A DNA stretch of 64,000 nucleotides, taken from an uncultured Pelagibacteraceae bacterium. Its GTDB lineage: Bacteria; Pseudomonadota; Alphaproteobacteria; Pelagibacterales; Pelagibacteraceae. A model generated the notes under the pieces. The model did not search any database, was not told the DNA's origin, and saw only the letters and a list, made by a program, of their open reading frames with translations. The stretch is from NCBI GenBank assembly GCA_902519945.1, contig CABYLY010000001.1, forward strand, positions 96,579 to 160,578, read 5' to 3'. The number at the start of each line of letters is the position of its first letter. Positions within the stretch are counted from its first letter, which is position 1. Below are positions 37,946-47,494 of the stretch, piece after piece. The position numbers and the translations under genes were made by a program.

Positions 37946-38730
37946 TGTCTAATCAATACGAAGTATTAGGTAAAGCTCCTCAAGCAGATGATTTAAAAAA
38001 ACTTTCACCTAATGATATTCATCTTACAATTAAAAATATGAATGCTGGCTATGGGAAAATGGAAATTTTACATAATTTTGATCTTTATGTTAGCAAGGCT
38101 CAATCACTTTGTTTAATAGGTCCAAATGGTGCAGGTAAATCAACTATTCTTCATTCAATTTATGGATTTACAAATATATTTTCCGGAAAAATAGAAATTG
38201 ATGGAAAAGAAATAACCAATTTATCACCAGCTGAAAAATTAAAATCAGTTGGTATTGCATATATTTTACAAGATAATTCTGTCTTCCCTGACATGACAGT
38301 CGAGGAAAATCTTTTAATGGGTGGATTTATTAAAGATAAAACAGAGGAGTCATTTCAAGAGGCTGAGAGAATTCTTGAGAAGTATGAAAGATTAAGAAAT
38401 AGAAGAAATCAACCTGCAAAAGTTTTGTCTGGTGGTGAAAGAAGATTATTAGAAATTTCAAGAGCACTTGTTATGAAACCATCAGTTTTATTAGTTGATG
38501 AACCTTCGATTGGATTAGAGCCAAGATATATTGAAATGGTATTTGAAATTTTAAGAGACCTTCAACAAAATGAAAAAAAAACAATTATCCTTGTTGAGCA
38601 AAATGCAAAGAAAGGTTTAGAGTTTGCTGACATCGGTTATGTTTTAGTATCAGGACAAACTGCAATAGCAGGTAAAGGAGATGAACTCTTAAATAATCCT
38701 GATGTTGGACGCCTATTCCTGGGCGGTTAA
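37945..38730 (+). CDS. LivF-type ABC ATPase (system 1)
   Basis: GPNGAGKSTILHSIYG, LSGGERRLLEISRALVMKPSVLLVDEPSIGLEP. Confidence 0.93.
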   Translation: MSNQYEVLGKAPQADDLKKLSPNDIHLTIKNMNAGYGKMEILHNFDLYVSKAQSLCLIGPNGAGKSTILHSIYGFTNIFSGKIEIDGKEITNLSPAEKLKSVGIAYILQDNSVFPDMTVEENLLMGGFIKDKTEESFQEAERILEKYERLRNRRNQPAKVLSGGERRLLEISRALVMKPSVLLVDEPSIGLEPRYIEMVFEILRDLQQNEKKTIILVEQNAKKGLEFADIGYVLVSGQTAIAGKGDELLNNPDVGRLFLGG

Positions 38731-39434
38731 TGATTGATTCAAAATATTTTTTGAAAGGTTTCGCATCTATTAAAGGTGTTGGAAGTCCAGCTATAGCCTT
38801 GGGTGCTAGCTTTATAGCAATTGGGGCTCTTTTAAAAAATATTGGTTTTACAATTCAAGAAAGTCTTTTTTCAACTTTTTTGACTTACGCATTACCTGGT
38901 TCATTAGTGATGGCAGAGTCACTTATAATTGGATCATCATTAATAAATATCTTCATTGCTGTTTGGTTAGTAAATGCAAGATTGTATCCAATGACAGTTT
39001 CCTTAATGCCATTATTGATGCACCAAACACAACCTAAATGGAAATATTATTTATCATGTCACTTCATTGCCGTCTCATCGTGGCTAATAATGAAAGATAA
39101 TTATGAACAAATAAAAAAAGAATCAAGGATAGATTTTTGGATTGGTATTGGTACAGCAACCTGGTCGGTAGCAATTTTTTCCACATTTATTGGCTATATT
39201 GCATCAGACTTTTTAAATAGAGATATGTTAATTGGGTTAGCAATAATTAATCCAATTTATTTTACTTGTATGATGGTGGGGGCGATGAAAACTATTAAAA
39301 TTAGTTTATCAATCATCCTTGGTGCAATTTTAGGTCCAGCTTTTTATTTTATCTCTCCAGAGTGGTGTATTTTATTTGGTGGTTTTATGGCTGGAACAAT
39401 TGCATTTTTTATTGGAGAAGTAAATGACAGGTAA
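38730..39434 (+). CDS. azlC: AzlC-family branched-chain amino acid exporter large subunit
   Basis: GASFIAIGALLKNIGFTIQESLFSTFLTYALPGSLVMAESLIIGSS; overlaps AzlD-like ORF. Confidence 0.82.
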   Translation: MIDSKYFLKGFASIKGVGSPAIALGASFIAIGALLKNIGFTIQESLFSTFLTYALPGSLVMAESLIIGSSLINIFIAVWLVNARLYPMTVSLMPLLMHQTQPKWKYYLSCHFIAVSSWLIMKDNYEQIKKESRIDFWIGIGTATWSVAIFSTFIGYIASDFLNRDMLIGLAIINPIYFTCMMVGAMKTIKISLSIILGAILGPAFYFISPEWCILFGGFMAGTIAFFIGEVNDR

Positions 39435-39747
39435 TATTTTTTTAGTAATCTTAATAACTTCATTAGCGACATTTTTGTCTAGATTTTTAGGTGTTGTTAG
39501 TTCAGAAAATATTAAAGAAACTTCCAAAATATTTAGATGGTTTAATTGCTTGGCATACTCGACGTTGGCAGCATTAATAGCCAGAATTGTAATTTTTCCA
39601 TCAGGATTATTATCTGAGATAGATTACTTAATAAGACTAATTGTAATAATTTTATCAATTGGGCTTTTTTTTATCACTAAAAAAAATTTAGTTTACCCAA
39701 CAATTTTCTCTGCTATCATACTTACACTTTTTAGCAGTTATTTATGA
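39424..39747 (+). CDS. azlD: AzlD-family small subunit
   Basis: ~107 aa with TMs, SRFLGVV...FRWFNCLAYSTLAALIARIVIFPSG; downstream of azlC. Confidence 0.75.
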   Translation: MTGNIFLVILITSLATFLSRFLGVVSSENIKETSKIFRWFNCLAYSTLAALIARIVIFPSGLLSEIDYLIRLIVIILSIGLFFITKKNLVYPTIFSAIILTLFSSYL

Positions 39748-40658
39748 TTGAAAAAATAGACGGATTTGAAATATATGAAAATAAGCAATCTCCAAGGATA
39801 ATTAACATAGATATAGGAGATGAAATTTTAAATAAACTTATTTTTCCTTTTAATAAGTTTGATATTACTGCATTAGAATATAAACCGTTTACTAGATTTA
39901 CTATCGCAAAAAGTTTAGACGATTTAAGTAATAATAAATTATCTAAATTAATTAATAAAATTATTAGAGATCGAAATACAGGTTGTTTTATTATTAAACC
40001 TAAAAATTTAATATCTAAAATTGATGATAGTTTTTTAGTAAAGCTTTCAACAGCTGTTGCGCATCTTATTGGGAAACCTAATCATGATGCAATGGCTGGT
40101 AAATACTATGCTAGATTTTATGTTAAGCATGAAGACAAAAGTGACTCCTATTTAAGAAAAGCTTATAAAAATATGGATCTACATACAGATGGAACCTATG
40201 TAAAAGAAAAAACTGACTGGTTGTTAATGTCAAAAATAGAGGAAAAAAATGTTGAGGGTGGGGAAACTGCCATGCTTCATCTCGATGATTGGGAGCATTG
40301 TGATGAATTATTTAATGATCCTGTCGGAAAAGAAGATTTTCTTTGGGGTTCTCCAAAAAGTAAAAATATTGATTATAAAGTTGAACATCCAGTATTTTCA
40401 TCTGATAAAGATGGAAGAGCACAAATTTCATATATTGATCAATTTCCAGAACCTAAAAATATGAAACAAGGTACTTTTTTACAAAAATTATCTGATAGTT
40501 TAGAGGAAAGTAATAAGAAGATTATAACCAAACTTCCGGTGGGATCATCTGTAGTAGCAAATAATTATTTTTGGCTTCATGGCAGAAAAGCCTTTAAAGA
40601 ACATAAAGATTTGAGTAGAGAGTTGTTGCGAATTAGAGGTTCTTTTTTTATTAATTAA
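39744..40658 (+). CDS. glaH: GlaH/CsiD-like 2-oxoglutarate-dependent glutarate hydroxylase
   Basis: SPRIINI..., ALEYKPFTRFTIAKSLDDL, TAVAHLIGKPNHDAMAGKYYARFYVKHEDKSDSYLRKAYKNMDLHTDGTYV, LHLDDWEH, FWLHGRKAFKEHKDLSRELLRIRGSFF match remembered CsiD layout. Confidence 0.85.
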   Translation: MIEKIDGFEIYENKQSPRIINIDIGDEILNKLIFPFNKFDITALEYKPFTRFTIAKSLDDLSNNKLSKLINKIIRDRNTGCFIIKPKNLISKIDDSFLVKLSTAVAHLIGKPNHDAMAGKYYARFYVKHEDKSDSYLRKAYKNMDLHTDGTYVKEKTDWLLMSKIEEKNVEGGETAMLHLDDWEHCDELFNDPVGKEDFLWGSPKSKNIDYKVEHPVFSSDKDGRAQISYIDQFPEPKNMKQGTFLQKLSDSLEESNKKIITKLPVGSSVVANNYFWLHGRKAFKEHKDLSRELLRIRGSFFIN

Positions 40659-40684
40659 TATAAATTAATCACTATAAGATATTT

Positions 40685-41452
40685 ATGAAATTAGGTTTTA
40701 TAGGAACTGGAAAAATAACATCATCAGTTATATCTGGAATATGTTCTTCAAGAATTAATTATAAAAAGATATTTATTTCATCACGAAATAGTCTTATTGC
40801 AAAAGGACTAAAAAAAAAGTTTAAAAAGATATTTATTGAAAAGGACAATCAAAAAATTGTTGATAATTGTGATTGGATTTTTTTGGCAGTCACACCAATT
40901 GTTGGTCAGAAAATTATTAAAGATTTAAGATTTAGATCTAGTCAAACAATTATAAGTTTTATCTCAACTATAAATCTTTCAGAACTTCAAAAAATGATAA
41001 AAGTAAAAGCTGACTTAGTAAGAGCTATTCCACTTCCGCCAATTTCTCTTAAAAAAGGACCAGTGCCTATCTGCCCACCAAATAGAAAGGTTAAAAATTT
41101 TTTTAATAAAATTGGATCTACTATTGAAATTAAAAATGAAAAATTATCAATTAATTTCTGGTCAACATCTGGGATGATGGCATCTTATTATGAAATATTA
41201 AATGTGATGAGTACTTGGTTGATAAAAAAAGGTATTAAAAGATCTGATGCACAGAAATATATTACAACTTTATTTTTGGCCTTATCTGAAGATGCAGTTG
41301 TAAATTCAAAAAAAGATTTAAGACATTTAGTCAAAGAGTCTCAAACTCCAAAAGGTTTAAACGAACAAGGATTAAAAGAAATGAGTAAGAGAGGGGCTTA
41401 TAAATCTGTAGTAAATGCATTAAATAGAATTTACAAAAGACTTAACAAATAA
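40685..41452 (+). CDS. pyrroline-5-carboxylate reductase-like NAD(P)-binding protein
   Basis: KLGFIGTGKITSSVISGI, DWIFLAVTPIVGQKIIKDL, LVRAIPLPP. Confidence 0.75.
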   Translation: MKLGFIGTGKITSSVISGICSSRINYKKIFISSRNSLIAKGLKKKFKKIFIEKDNQKIVDNCDWIFLAVTPIVGQKIIKDLRFRSSQTIISFISTINLSELQKMIKVKADLVRAIPLPPISLKKGPVPICPPNRKVKNFFNKIGSTIEIKNEKLSINFWSTSGMMASYYEILNVMSTWLIKKGIKRSDAQKYITTLFLALSEDAVVNSKKDLRHLVKESQTPKGLNEQGLKEMSKRGAYKSVVNALNRIYKRLNK

Positions 41453-41455
41453 TTG

Positions 41456-42241
41456 ATGTCAGAAAATATTTTAGAAATAAACAATCTATCAAAATATTTT
41501 GGTGGATTAGCAGCGGTATCAGATTGTTCACTCAAAGTTAAGAAAGGAACTATAACTGGAATAATTGGTCCTAATGGATCAGGAAAAACTACCTTATTTA
41601 ATTTGATTGCTGGAAATATAAAATGTTCAGCCGGCAGTGTTATGTTTAACAACGAAAATATAACTGATGTACCGGCGTATGAATTATTTTCAAAAGGTTT
41701 ACTTAGGACTTTTCAAATTGCACATGAATTCACAAATTTATCAGTTTTAGAAAATTTAATGATGGTTCCTGGTAATCAGTCAGGTGAGCAATTGATAAAT
41801 GCTATATTTAAACCTTCATTAATTATGAAAGAAGAAAATATTATTAAGCAAAAAGCCATTGAAGTTATAGAGTTTTTAAATTTAGGGCATTTAAGAAATG
41901 AGCTAGCTGGAAATTTATCTGGTGGTCAAAAAAAATTATTGGAGCTTGGTCGAACAATGATGGTAGATGCAAAGTTAGTTTTGCTAGATGAAGTGGGCGC
42001 AGGTGTAAATAGAACACTACTCAAAGATCTTGGTACAGCGATTGAAAAACTAAATAAAGAAAAGGGATATACATTTTGTATGATTGAACATGACATGGAT
42101 TTCATAGGAAGACTATGTGATCCTGTGATTGTAATGGCTGAAGGATCAGTATTATTTGAAGGTTCAGTGGATGATGCAAAAAAAGATGAAAAAGTAATTG
42201 AAAGCTATTTAGGCAGGGGATCAAAAATTAAGGATAATTGA
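41456..42241 (+). CDS. LivG-type ABC ATPase (system 2)
   Basis: GIIGPNGSGKTTLFNLIAG, LSGGQKKLLELGRTMMVDAKLVLLDEVGAGVN; start ATG 41453 or 41456. Confidence 0.92.
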   Translation: MSENILEINNLSKYFGGLAAVSDCSLKVKKGTITGIIGPNGSGKTTLFNLIAGNIKCSAGSVMFNNENITDVPAYELFSKGLLRTFQIAHEFTNLSVLENLMMVPGNQSGEQLINAIFKPSLIMKEENIIKQKAIEVIEFLNLGHLRNELAGNLSGGQKKLLELGRTMMVDAKLVLLDEVGAGVNRTLLKDLGTAIEKLNKEKGYTFCMIEHDMDFIGRLCDPVIVMAEGSVLFEGSVDDAKKDEKVIESYLGRGSKIKDN

Positions 42242-42243
42242 TA

Positions 42244-42951
42244 ATGGCATTTTTTGAGGGAAATAAAATGACTGGTGGATATGGAAACGGTCCAGATATT
42301 ATTAATTCGTGCTCAGTGAATGTCGACAAAGGTGAAATTGTTTCAATCTTAGGTCCTAATGGTGCGGGAAAATCAACAGCAATGAAGGCAATGCTAGGTT
42401 TGCTAAATTTAAAATCTGGCTCAGTAATAATTGGTGGTAAAGATATTACACAATTATCTCCACAAGATAGAGTTAAGTCAGGAATTTCATTTGTACCTCA
42501 AACGAAAAATGTTTTTGCAGGAATGACTGTTGAGGAAAATTTAGAAATGGGAGCCTTCTTAATTGATGAAAGTTATAATTCAGTAATCAATGAGATCTAT
42601 GAATTGTTTCCAATATTAAGTGAAAAAAGGAATCAATTAGTTGGTGAATTATCAGGAGGACAAAGACAACAAGTAGCACTTGGTAGGGCGCTAATGATTA
42701 AGCCATCAGTTTTAATGTTAGATGAACCAACCGCAGGAGTTTCACCAATTGTAATGGATGAATTGTTTGACCATATTGTAAAAGTTAAACGTACAAATGT
42801 TGCAATACTGATGGTGGAACAAAATGCCAAACAAGCACTAAGCATTTCAGATAGAGGTTACGTTTTAGTCACGGGAGAAAATCGTTATTCAGGATCAGGA
42901 AAAGAATTACTAAATGATCCAAGAGTAAGAAGTTCATTTTTAGGCGGGTGA
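42244..42951 (+). CDS. LivF-type ABC ATPase (system 2)
   Basis: SILGPNGAGKSTAMKAMLG, LSGGQRQQVALGRALMIKPSVLMLDEPTAGVSP. Confidence 0.92.
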   Translation: MAFFEGNKMTGGYGNGPDIINSCSVNVDKGEIVSILGPNGAGKSTAMKAMLGLLNLKSGSVIIGGKDITQLSPQDRVKSGISFVPQTKNVFAGMTVEENLEMGAFLIDESYNSVINEIYELFPILSEKRNQLVGELSGGQRQQVALGRALMIKPSVLMLDEPTAGVSPIVMDELFDHIVKVKRTNVAILMVEQNAKQALSISDRGYVLVTGENRYSGSGKELLNDPRVRSSFLGG

Positions 42952-42952
42952 T

Positions 42953-43963
42953 ATGGATTATATGAATGCGATTGTACTTTTATTAAATTATATTTTTATA
43001 CCAGCATTAACCTATGGATCTCAATTAGCTTTAGGTGCAATTTTTGTAACTTTGATATATGGGATCTTAAGGTTCGCAAACTTTGCTACAGGAGATATGA
43101 TGTCTTTTGGAACCATGGTCACTATTTTGTTCACATGGTATTTTCAATCTTTAGGAATAAGTTTGGGTATCTTACCTACTGCTCTAATTGCAATTCCTTT
43201 TGCTATTATATTTATGGCTGGTTATATGCTTTTGATAGATAAATTTGTTTTCAAATATTATAGAGTAAGTAAAAGCCCCCCTGTTCAATTAGCAATGGTG
43301 AGTATTGGGGTAATGTTTGTCACCCAAGCAGTTGTTAGAATAATTATTGGTCCATCTGATAGAAGATTTTTTGATGGTGAAAAATTTTTGATTAAAGCTG
43401 GTGAGTTTAAAGAAATGACTGGTCTTAATGAGGGCCTTGCAATCAAATCCACTCAAGTAATTACAATTGTTGTAACATTAATTTTAGTTTCAGCTCTTTT
43501 TTGGTTTTTAAATAAAACAAAAACAGGAAAAAGCATGAGAGCTTATTCTGATAATGAAGATCTTGCTTTGTTGTCTGGGATTGACCCAAAAAAGATTGTT
43601 ATGACTACTTGGATAATAGCAGGAGTTTTAGCTACAATTGGTGGATCATTATATGGTTTAGATAAAAGTTTTAAACCATTTACTTATTTTAATAACATGC
43701 TTCCAATATTTGCTGCTGCTATAGTTGGTGGAATTGGTAATCCTTTTGGAGCTTTCCTAGGAGGTTATGTAATTGCTTTTTCAGAAATATTCTTAACTTA
43801 TGCTTACAAGAAATTTTTCATGTATGTGTTACCTGAAAGGATGGAGCCTGACGGTCTAATTCAATTACTTTCAACTGATTATAAATTTGCGGTATCTTTC
43901 TCAATATTAGTAATTGTGCTGCTTTATCGCCCGTCTGGAATATTTAAAGGAAAAATATTGTGA
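42953..43963 (+). CDS. LivH-type ABC permease (system 2)
   Basis: LALGAIFVTLIYGILRFANFATGDMMSFG; MRAYSDNEDLALLSGIDPKKIV. Confidence 0.9.
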   Translation: MDYMNAIVLLLNYIFIPALTYGSQLALGAIFVTLIYGILRFANFATGDMMSFGTMVTILFTWYFQSLGISLGILPTALIAIPFAIIFMAGYMLLIDKFVFKYYRVSKSPPVQLAMVSIGVMFVTQAVVRIIIGPSDRRFFDGEKFLIKAGEFKEMTGLNEGLAIKSTQVITIVVTLILVSALFWFLNKTKTGKSMRAYSDNEDLALLSGIDPKKIVMTTWIIAGVLATIGGSLYGLDKSFKPFTYFNNMLPIFAAAIVGGIGNPFGAFLGGYVIAFSEIFLTYAYKKFFMYVLPERMEPDGLIQLLSTDYKFAVSFSILVIVLLYRPSGIFKGKIL

Positions 43964-45330
43964 GAAAAAATTTAAATGTCATAGCGGCTTACAGTATTAT
44001 GATGGGATTAATTATCCTTGTCGGTATATTTCAATCCTGGAACATTGCTTTATCTATCTTTAATCTTTGTCTGATATCAGCTGTCATGACGATGGGTGCT
44101 AATATTCAATGGGGATATGCTGGTTTAATAAACTTTGGAATAATGGGTTTCACAGCTTTAGGTGGTTTAGCAGCAGTTTTAATTTCTGTTAATCCAGTTC
44201 AAGAGGCTTGGAGTGCAGGCGGTATAAATATTTTATTGAGTTTATTTCTCATTATTGGAATTGTTTTAGCTATTAGATTTGTTCTTAAAAAATATCAGAA
44301 ATCTAAAATTAGAAGTTATGTTGTAGCTGCAATAATTATTACTGGAATAATTATTATACGATTAGTCTCTGAACCTGGTATTGAGGCAATTGAGGAGGTA
44401 AATCCAGCGAGAACCGGATTTCTTGGTGGGCTAGGGCTTCCAATAATTTTTTCATGGATTGCCGGTGCTTTTTTTGCAGGAGGATTAGCTTTTATAATTG
44501 GAAAAGTAGCATTGGGTTTAAGAGCTGATTATTTAGCAATTGCTACATTATTGATATCAGAAATTGTTATAGCAATTATTAAACATGAAGACTGGTTAAC
44601 AAGAGGCGTTAAAAATGTGATTGGTTTAAAACGCCCTGCTCCTTATGAGGTAAATTTACAGCAAACAGATTGGTTTATAAATTTAGTTGAAAAATTTAAT
44701 TCAGGAAAATTAAATTTAATTTCTGATATGTCTGAAAGAAAAGCAGCACTTAACCAATTTGTAATAGAAGGATCATCAATATTTGTAAAACTTTGTTATT
44801 CAGGTTTATTTTTGATTGTTGTGATTATTCTTTTAATTTTAACACAAAAGGCTCTTTATTCTCCTTGGGGAAGAATGATGAGAGCAATTAGAGACAACGA
44901 GGAAGCTGCAAATGCTATGGGAAAAAATGTAGTCAAACAACATTTGTTAATTTTTGTTTTAGGTTCAGCTATTGTTGGTATTGCTGGAGCTATGCTTGTA
45001 ACTCAAGATGGATTATTTACACCAGGAAGTTATAGACCTTTGAGATATACTTTTTTGATTTGGGTAATGGTTATTATTGGTGGAAGTGGAAATAATTTTG
45101 GAGCTATTCTTGGTGGTTTTGTAGTTTGGTTCTTATGGATTGAAGCAGCACCAATTGGATTGTATCTAGTCAATTTATCAACAGCAGGTTTAGAAGATAC
45201 ACACTTTTTGAAAGTGCATTTAATTGAAAGTGTTCCTTATTTCAGATTTTTAATGATGGGAATAGGTTTATTATTAATTATGAGGTATAGACCAAAGGGT
45301 ATACTTCCTGAGAAAATAGAAATAAAATAA
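43960..45330 (+). CDS. LivM-type ABC permease (system 2)
   Basis: GANIQWGYAGLINFGIMGFTALGG; GRMMRAIRDNEEAANAMGKNVVKQHLLIFVLGSAIVGIAGAML. Confidence 0.9.
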   Translation: MRKNLNVIAAYSIMMGLIILVGIFQSWNIALSIFNLCLISAVMTMGANIQWGYAGLINFGIMGFTALGGLAAVLISVNPVQEAWSAGGINILLSLFLIIGIVLAIRFVLKKYQKSKIRSYVVAAIIITGIIIIRLVSEPGIEAIEEVNPARTGFLGGLGLPIIFSWIAGAFFAGGLAFIIGKVALGLRADYLAIATLLISEIVIAIIKHEDWLTRGVKNVIGLKRPAPYEVNLQQTDWFINLVEKFNSGKLNLISDMSERKAALNQFVIEGSSIFVKLCYSGLFLIVVIILLILTQKALYSPWGRMMRAIRDNEEAANAMGKNVVKQHLLIFVLGSAIVGIAGAMLVTQDGLFTPGSYRPLRYTFLIWVMVIIGGSGNNFGAILGGFVVWFLWIEAAPIGLYLVNLSTAGLEDTHFLKVHLIESVPYFRFLMMGIGLLLIMRYRPKGILPEKIEIK

Positions 45331-45334
45331 AATT

Positions 45335-45406
45335 ATGAAATATATTATTACAGGTGCAGCTATAGCTTGGGCTTTATATATGGCTGATAAATATTTATTT
45401 TTTTAA
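45335..45406 (+). CDS. candidate micro-ORF, single-TM peptide MKYIITGAAIAWALYMADKYLFF
   Basis: Complete 23-codon ORF between livM (system 2) and its terminator; hydrophobic. Confidence 0.45.
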   Translation: MKYIITGAAIAWALYMADKYLFF

Positions 45407-45408
45407 AA

Positions 45409-45438
45409 AAACCCCCAACAAATAAATGATGGGGGTTT
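45409..45438. terminator. bidirectional intrinsic terminator between convergent genes
   Basis: AAACCCCC ... GGGGGTTT stem flanked by A-tract and T-rich sequence. Confidence 0.85.
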
Positions 45439-45457
45439 AATTCTTTTAGATAAAAAA

Positions 45458-46642
45458 TTATCTTTGCTTTTTAGTTTTGAATTTTCCGCCTTTAACTTCT
45501 TGTTCTAAGAAAGAACCCTCAGCCTCACCGACGCTAGTAAAGGTAACTCCAGTTGCACCTTCATAGTCCACCTTTTTACCTTTAGCTAATAAATCTAAAC
45601 CTTTTTTAAGCTCACCTGGATAAATTTTTGTTCCAGGTCCGTTAGCAACATCCATAACATTTTTTGCAATTGATGCTCTGTCAGCTGAATTACCGGCTTG
45701 CATTGCTAAAACAATTAATGCTGCTGCATCGTATGACTCACCTGTATAAGGTCCTGAGCTGTCAATACCTCCGGCACTTGCAACTTTTGCAAATACCCCA
45801 GCACCTTTTCCTGTTGAACCTGGCATTGAACCAAAAGATTTTCTTAAGTCTTTTCCAAATGCGTCAACTAAGGACTGTCCAATCATACCATCAGATAAAA
45901 TAAATTTATCAAAAGCACCAGAGTCTAAAGAAGCTTGAATAATTCCTTTACCACCTTGGTCTAGGTATCCAATTACAGCTACTGCATCACCACCTGCTGA
46001 GGCAAGAGTTGCTACTTCAGAAGAGTAATCTGCTTTTCCATCTTCGTGGGCAGTCACAGTGGTTACTTTAATACCGTGCGCTTCCACAGCTGCTTTGTAA
46101 ACATCTGCTAAACCCTTTCCATAGTCATTATTTGTGTAAGTGATTGCAACACTTTTTACTTTTCTGTCTTTAGTAATATCAGCTAAAATTTGACCACCTC
46201 TTGCATCAGATGGAGCAGTTCTAAAAAAATAACCTTTGTCATCTAAAGTAGTTAATCCTGGTGATGTCGCTGACGGTGAAATCATTACTACACCATTTGG
46301 CACAGCAACATTTGAAGCTATCGCTCCAGTAACACCTGAACAGTCAGCACCCATAATAGCTGCTACGCCTTGTGAAATAACACCTTCAGCCGCTGCTGTA
46401 GCTGCCGCAGAGTCAACGCATGTTGAGTCCGCTCTAATCACGGAAATTTTTTCCCCACCTAATAATGATCCAGAGTCTGAAGCCTCTTTAAAAGCAAGTT
46501 CAGCTGAAGCAGCCATTGCCGGTGTGAGAGATTCAATAGGTCCAGTGAAACCTAAAATTACACCCATTTTAATTTCTGCAAAAACATTTGTCGTAAAAGT
46601 CGAACCAAAAATAAATGCAGCTACAAGTAATCTTTTCATCAT
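45458..46642 (-). CDS. branched-chain amino acid-type ABC substrate-binding protein (system 2)
   Basis: Signal peptide; IKMGVILGFTGPIESLTPAMAASAELAFKEASDSGSLLGGEKISVIRADSTCVDSAAATAAAEGVISQGVAAIMGADCSG. Confidence 0.9.
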   Translation of the reverse strand: MMKRLLVAAFIFGSTFTTNVFAEIKMGVILGFTGPIESLTPAMAASAELAFKEASDSGSLLGGEKISVIRADSTCVDSAAATAAAEGVISQGVAAIMGADCSGVTGAIASNVAVPNGVVMISPSATSPGLTTLDDKGYFFRTAPSDARGGQILADITKDRKVKSVAITYTNNDYGKGLADVYKAAVEAHGIKVTTVTAHEDGKADYSSEVATLASAGGDAVAVIGYLDQGGKGIIQASLDSGAFDKFILSDGMIGQSLVDAFGKDLRKSFGSMPGSTGKGAGVFAKVASAGGIDSSGPYTGESYDAAALIVLAMQAGNSADRASIAKNVMDVANGPGTKIYPGELKKGLDLLAKGKKVDYEGATGVTFTSVGEAEGSFLEQEVKGGKFKTKKQR

Positions 46643-46747
46643 TTTCCTCTATTTGTTAACAATTTATAAAAGATAAATTAAATATAATTTGTAAAGATTT
46701 TCAACAAGCAAATTATATCATTTTGTAGTAACTTTGATTAATAAATA

Positions 46748-47494
46748 ATGAAATCAAATAAAATAGAGCCGAAATTTGTTACAAAATTTAATCCTAGAAT
46801 TGGTTTGATTGCTCTAGCGACTGATTTCATGATTGAAAAAGATTTTATAAAAGTAATTAAAGATAAAGAGATAGATTTTTTTGTAAATAGAATTGAATGC
46901 TACAATCCACTAACTAAAGAAAATTTAATAAGAATGTCAGAGGAGATAACTAAAGTTACAAGTGATATTTTGCCGAATGAGGAAATAGATTGTATAGTTT
47001 ATGGATGTACCTCAGGAACAATAGCTGCTGGATTTGAGTCAATTGAAAAAAAAGTTAAAGCAGCAAAACCTAAAGCAAAATTAACAACGCCAAGTTCAGC
47101 AACAATAAAAGCATTAAAAAGATTAAATGTGAAAAAATTGGGTATTTTTACTCCTTATAGTAAAACACTAAATGATGAAATTGTAGATTTCTTTAGAAAT
47201 GAAAAATTTGATGTTGTATCAAATTCATATTTAGATATTGCAGCTGACTATGATATTGGAAAAGTAGATCAAGATTTTTTATTTGAAATTTTATCTAAAA
47301 TGGAAATTACTGATGCTGATGTTTTATTTATTTCATGTACGGCCTTACCTGTCCTTGATATAATTGAAAAATTAGAAAAGAAATTAAATAAACCTGTATT
47401 ATCAAGTAATCAAGCTTTGATTTGGGACGCTTTAGAAAAGATTGGTAAAAATAATGATATCCAAGGATTTGGAAAATTATTCTCTAATGATTGA
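46748..47494 (+). CDS. Asp/Glu racemase-superfamily protein (maleate isomerase/EutA-like)
   Basis: CIVYGCTSGTIAAGFE, LTTPSSATIKALKRLNVKKLGIFTPYSKTLNDEIVDFF, VLFISCTALPVLDII. Confidence 0.82.
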   Translation: MKSNKIEPKFVTKFNPRIGLIALATDFMIEKDFIKVIKDKEIDFFVNRIECYNPLTKENLIRMSEEITKVTSDILPNEEIDCIVYGCTSGTIAAGFESIEKKVKAAKPKAKLTTPSSATIKALKRLNVKKLGIFTPYSKTLNDEIVDFFRNEKFDVVSNSYLDIAADYDIGKVDQDFLFEILSKMEITDADVLFISCTALPVLDIIEKLEKKLNKPVLSSNQALIWDALEKIGKNNDIQGFGKLFSND

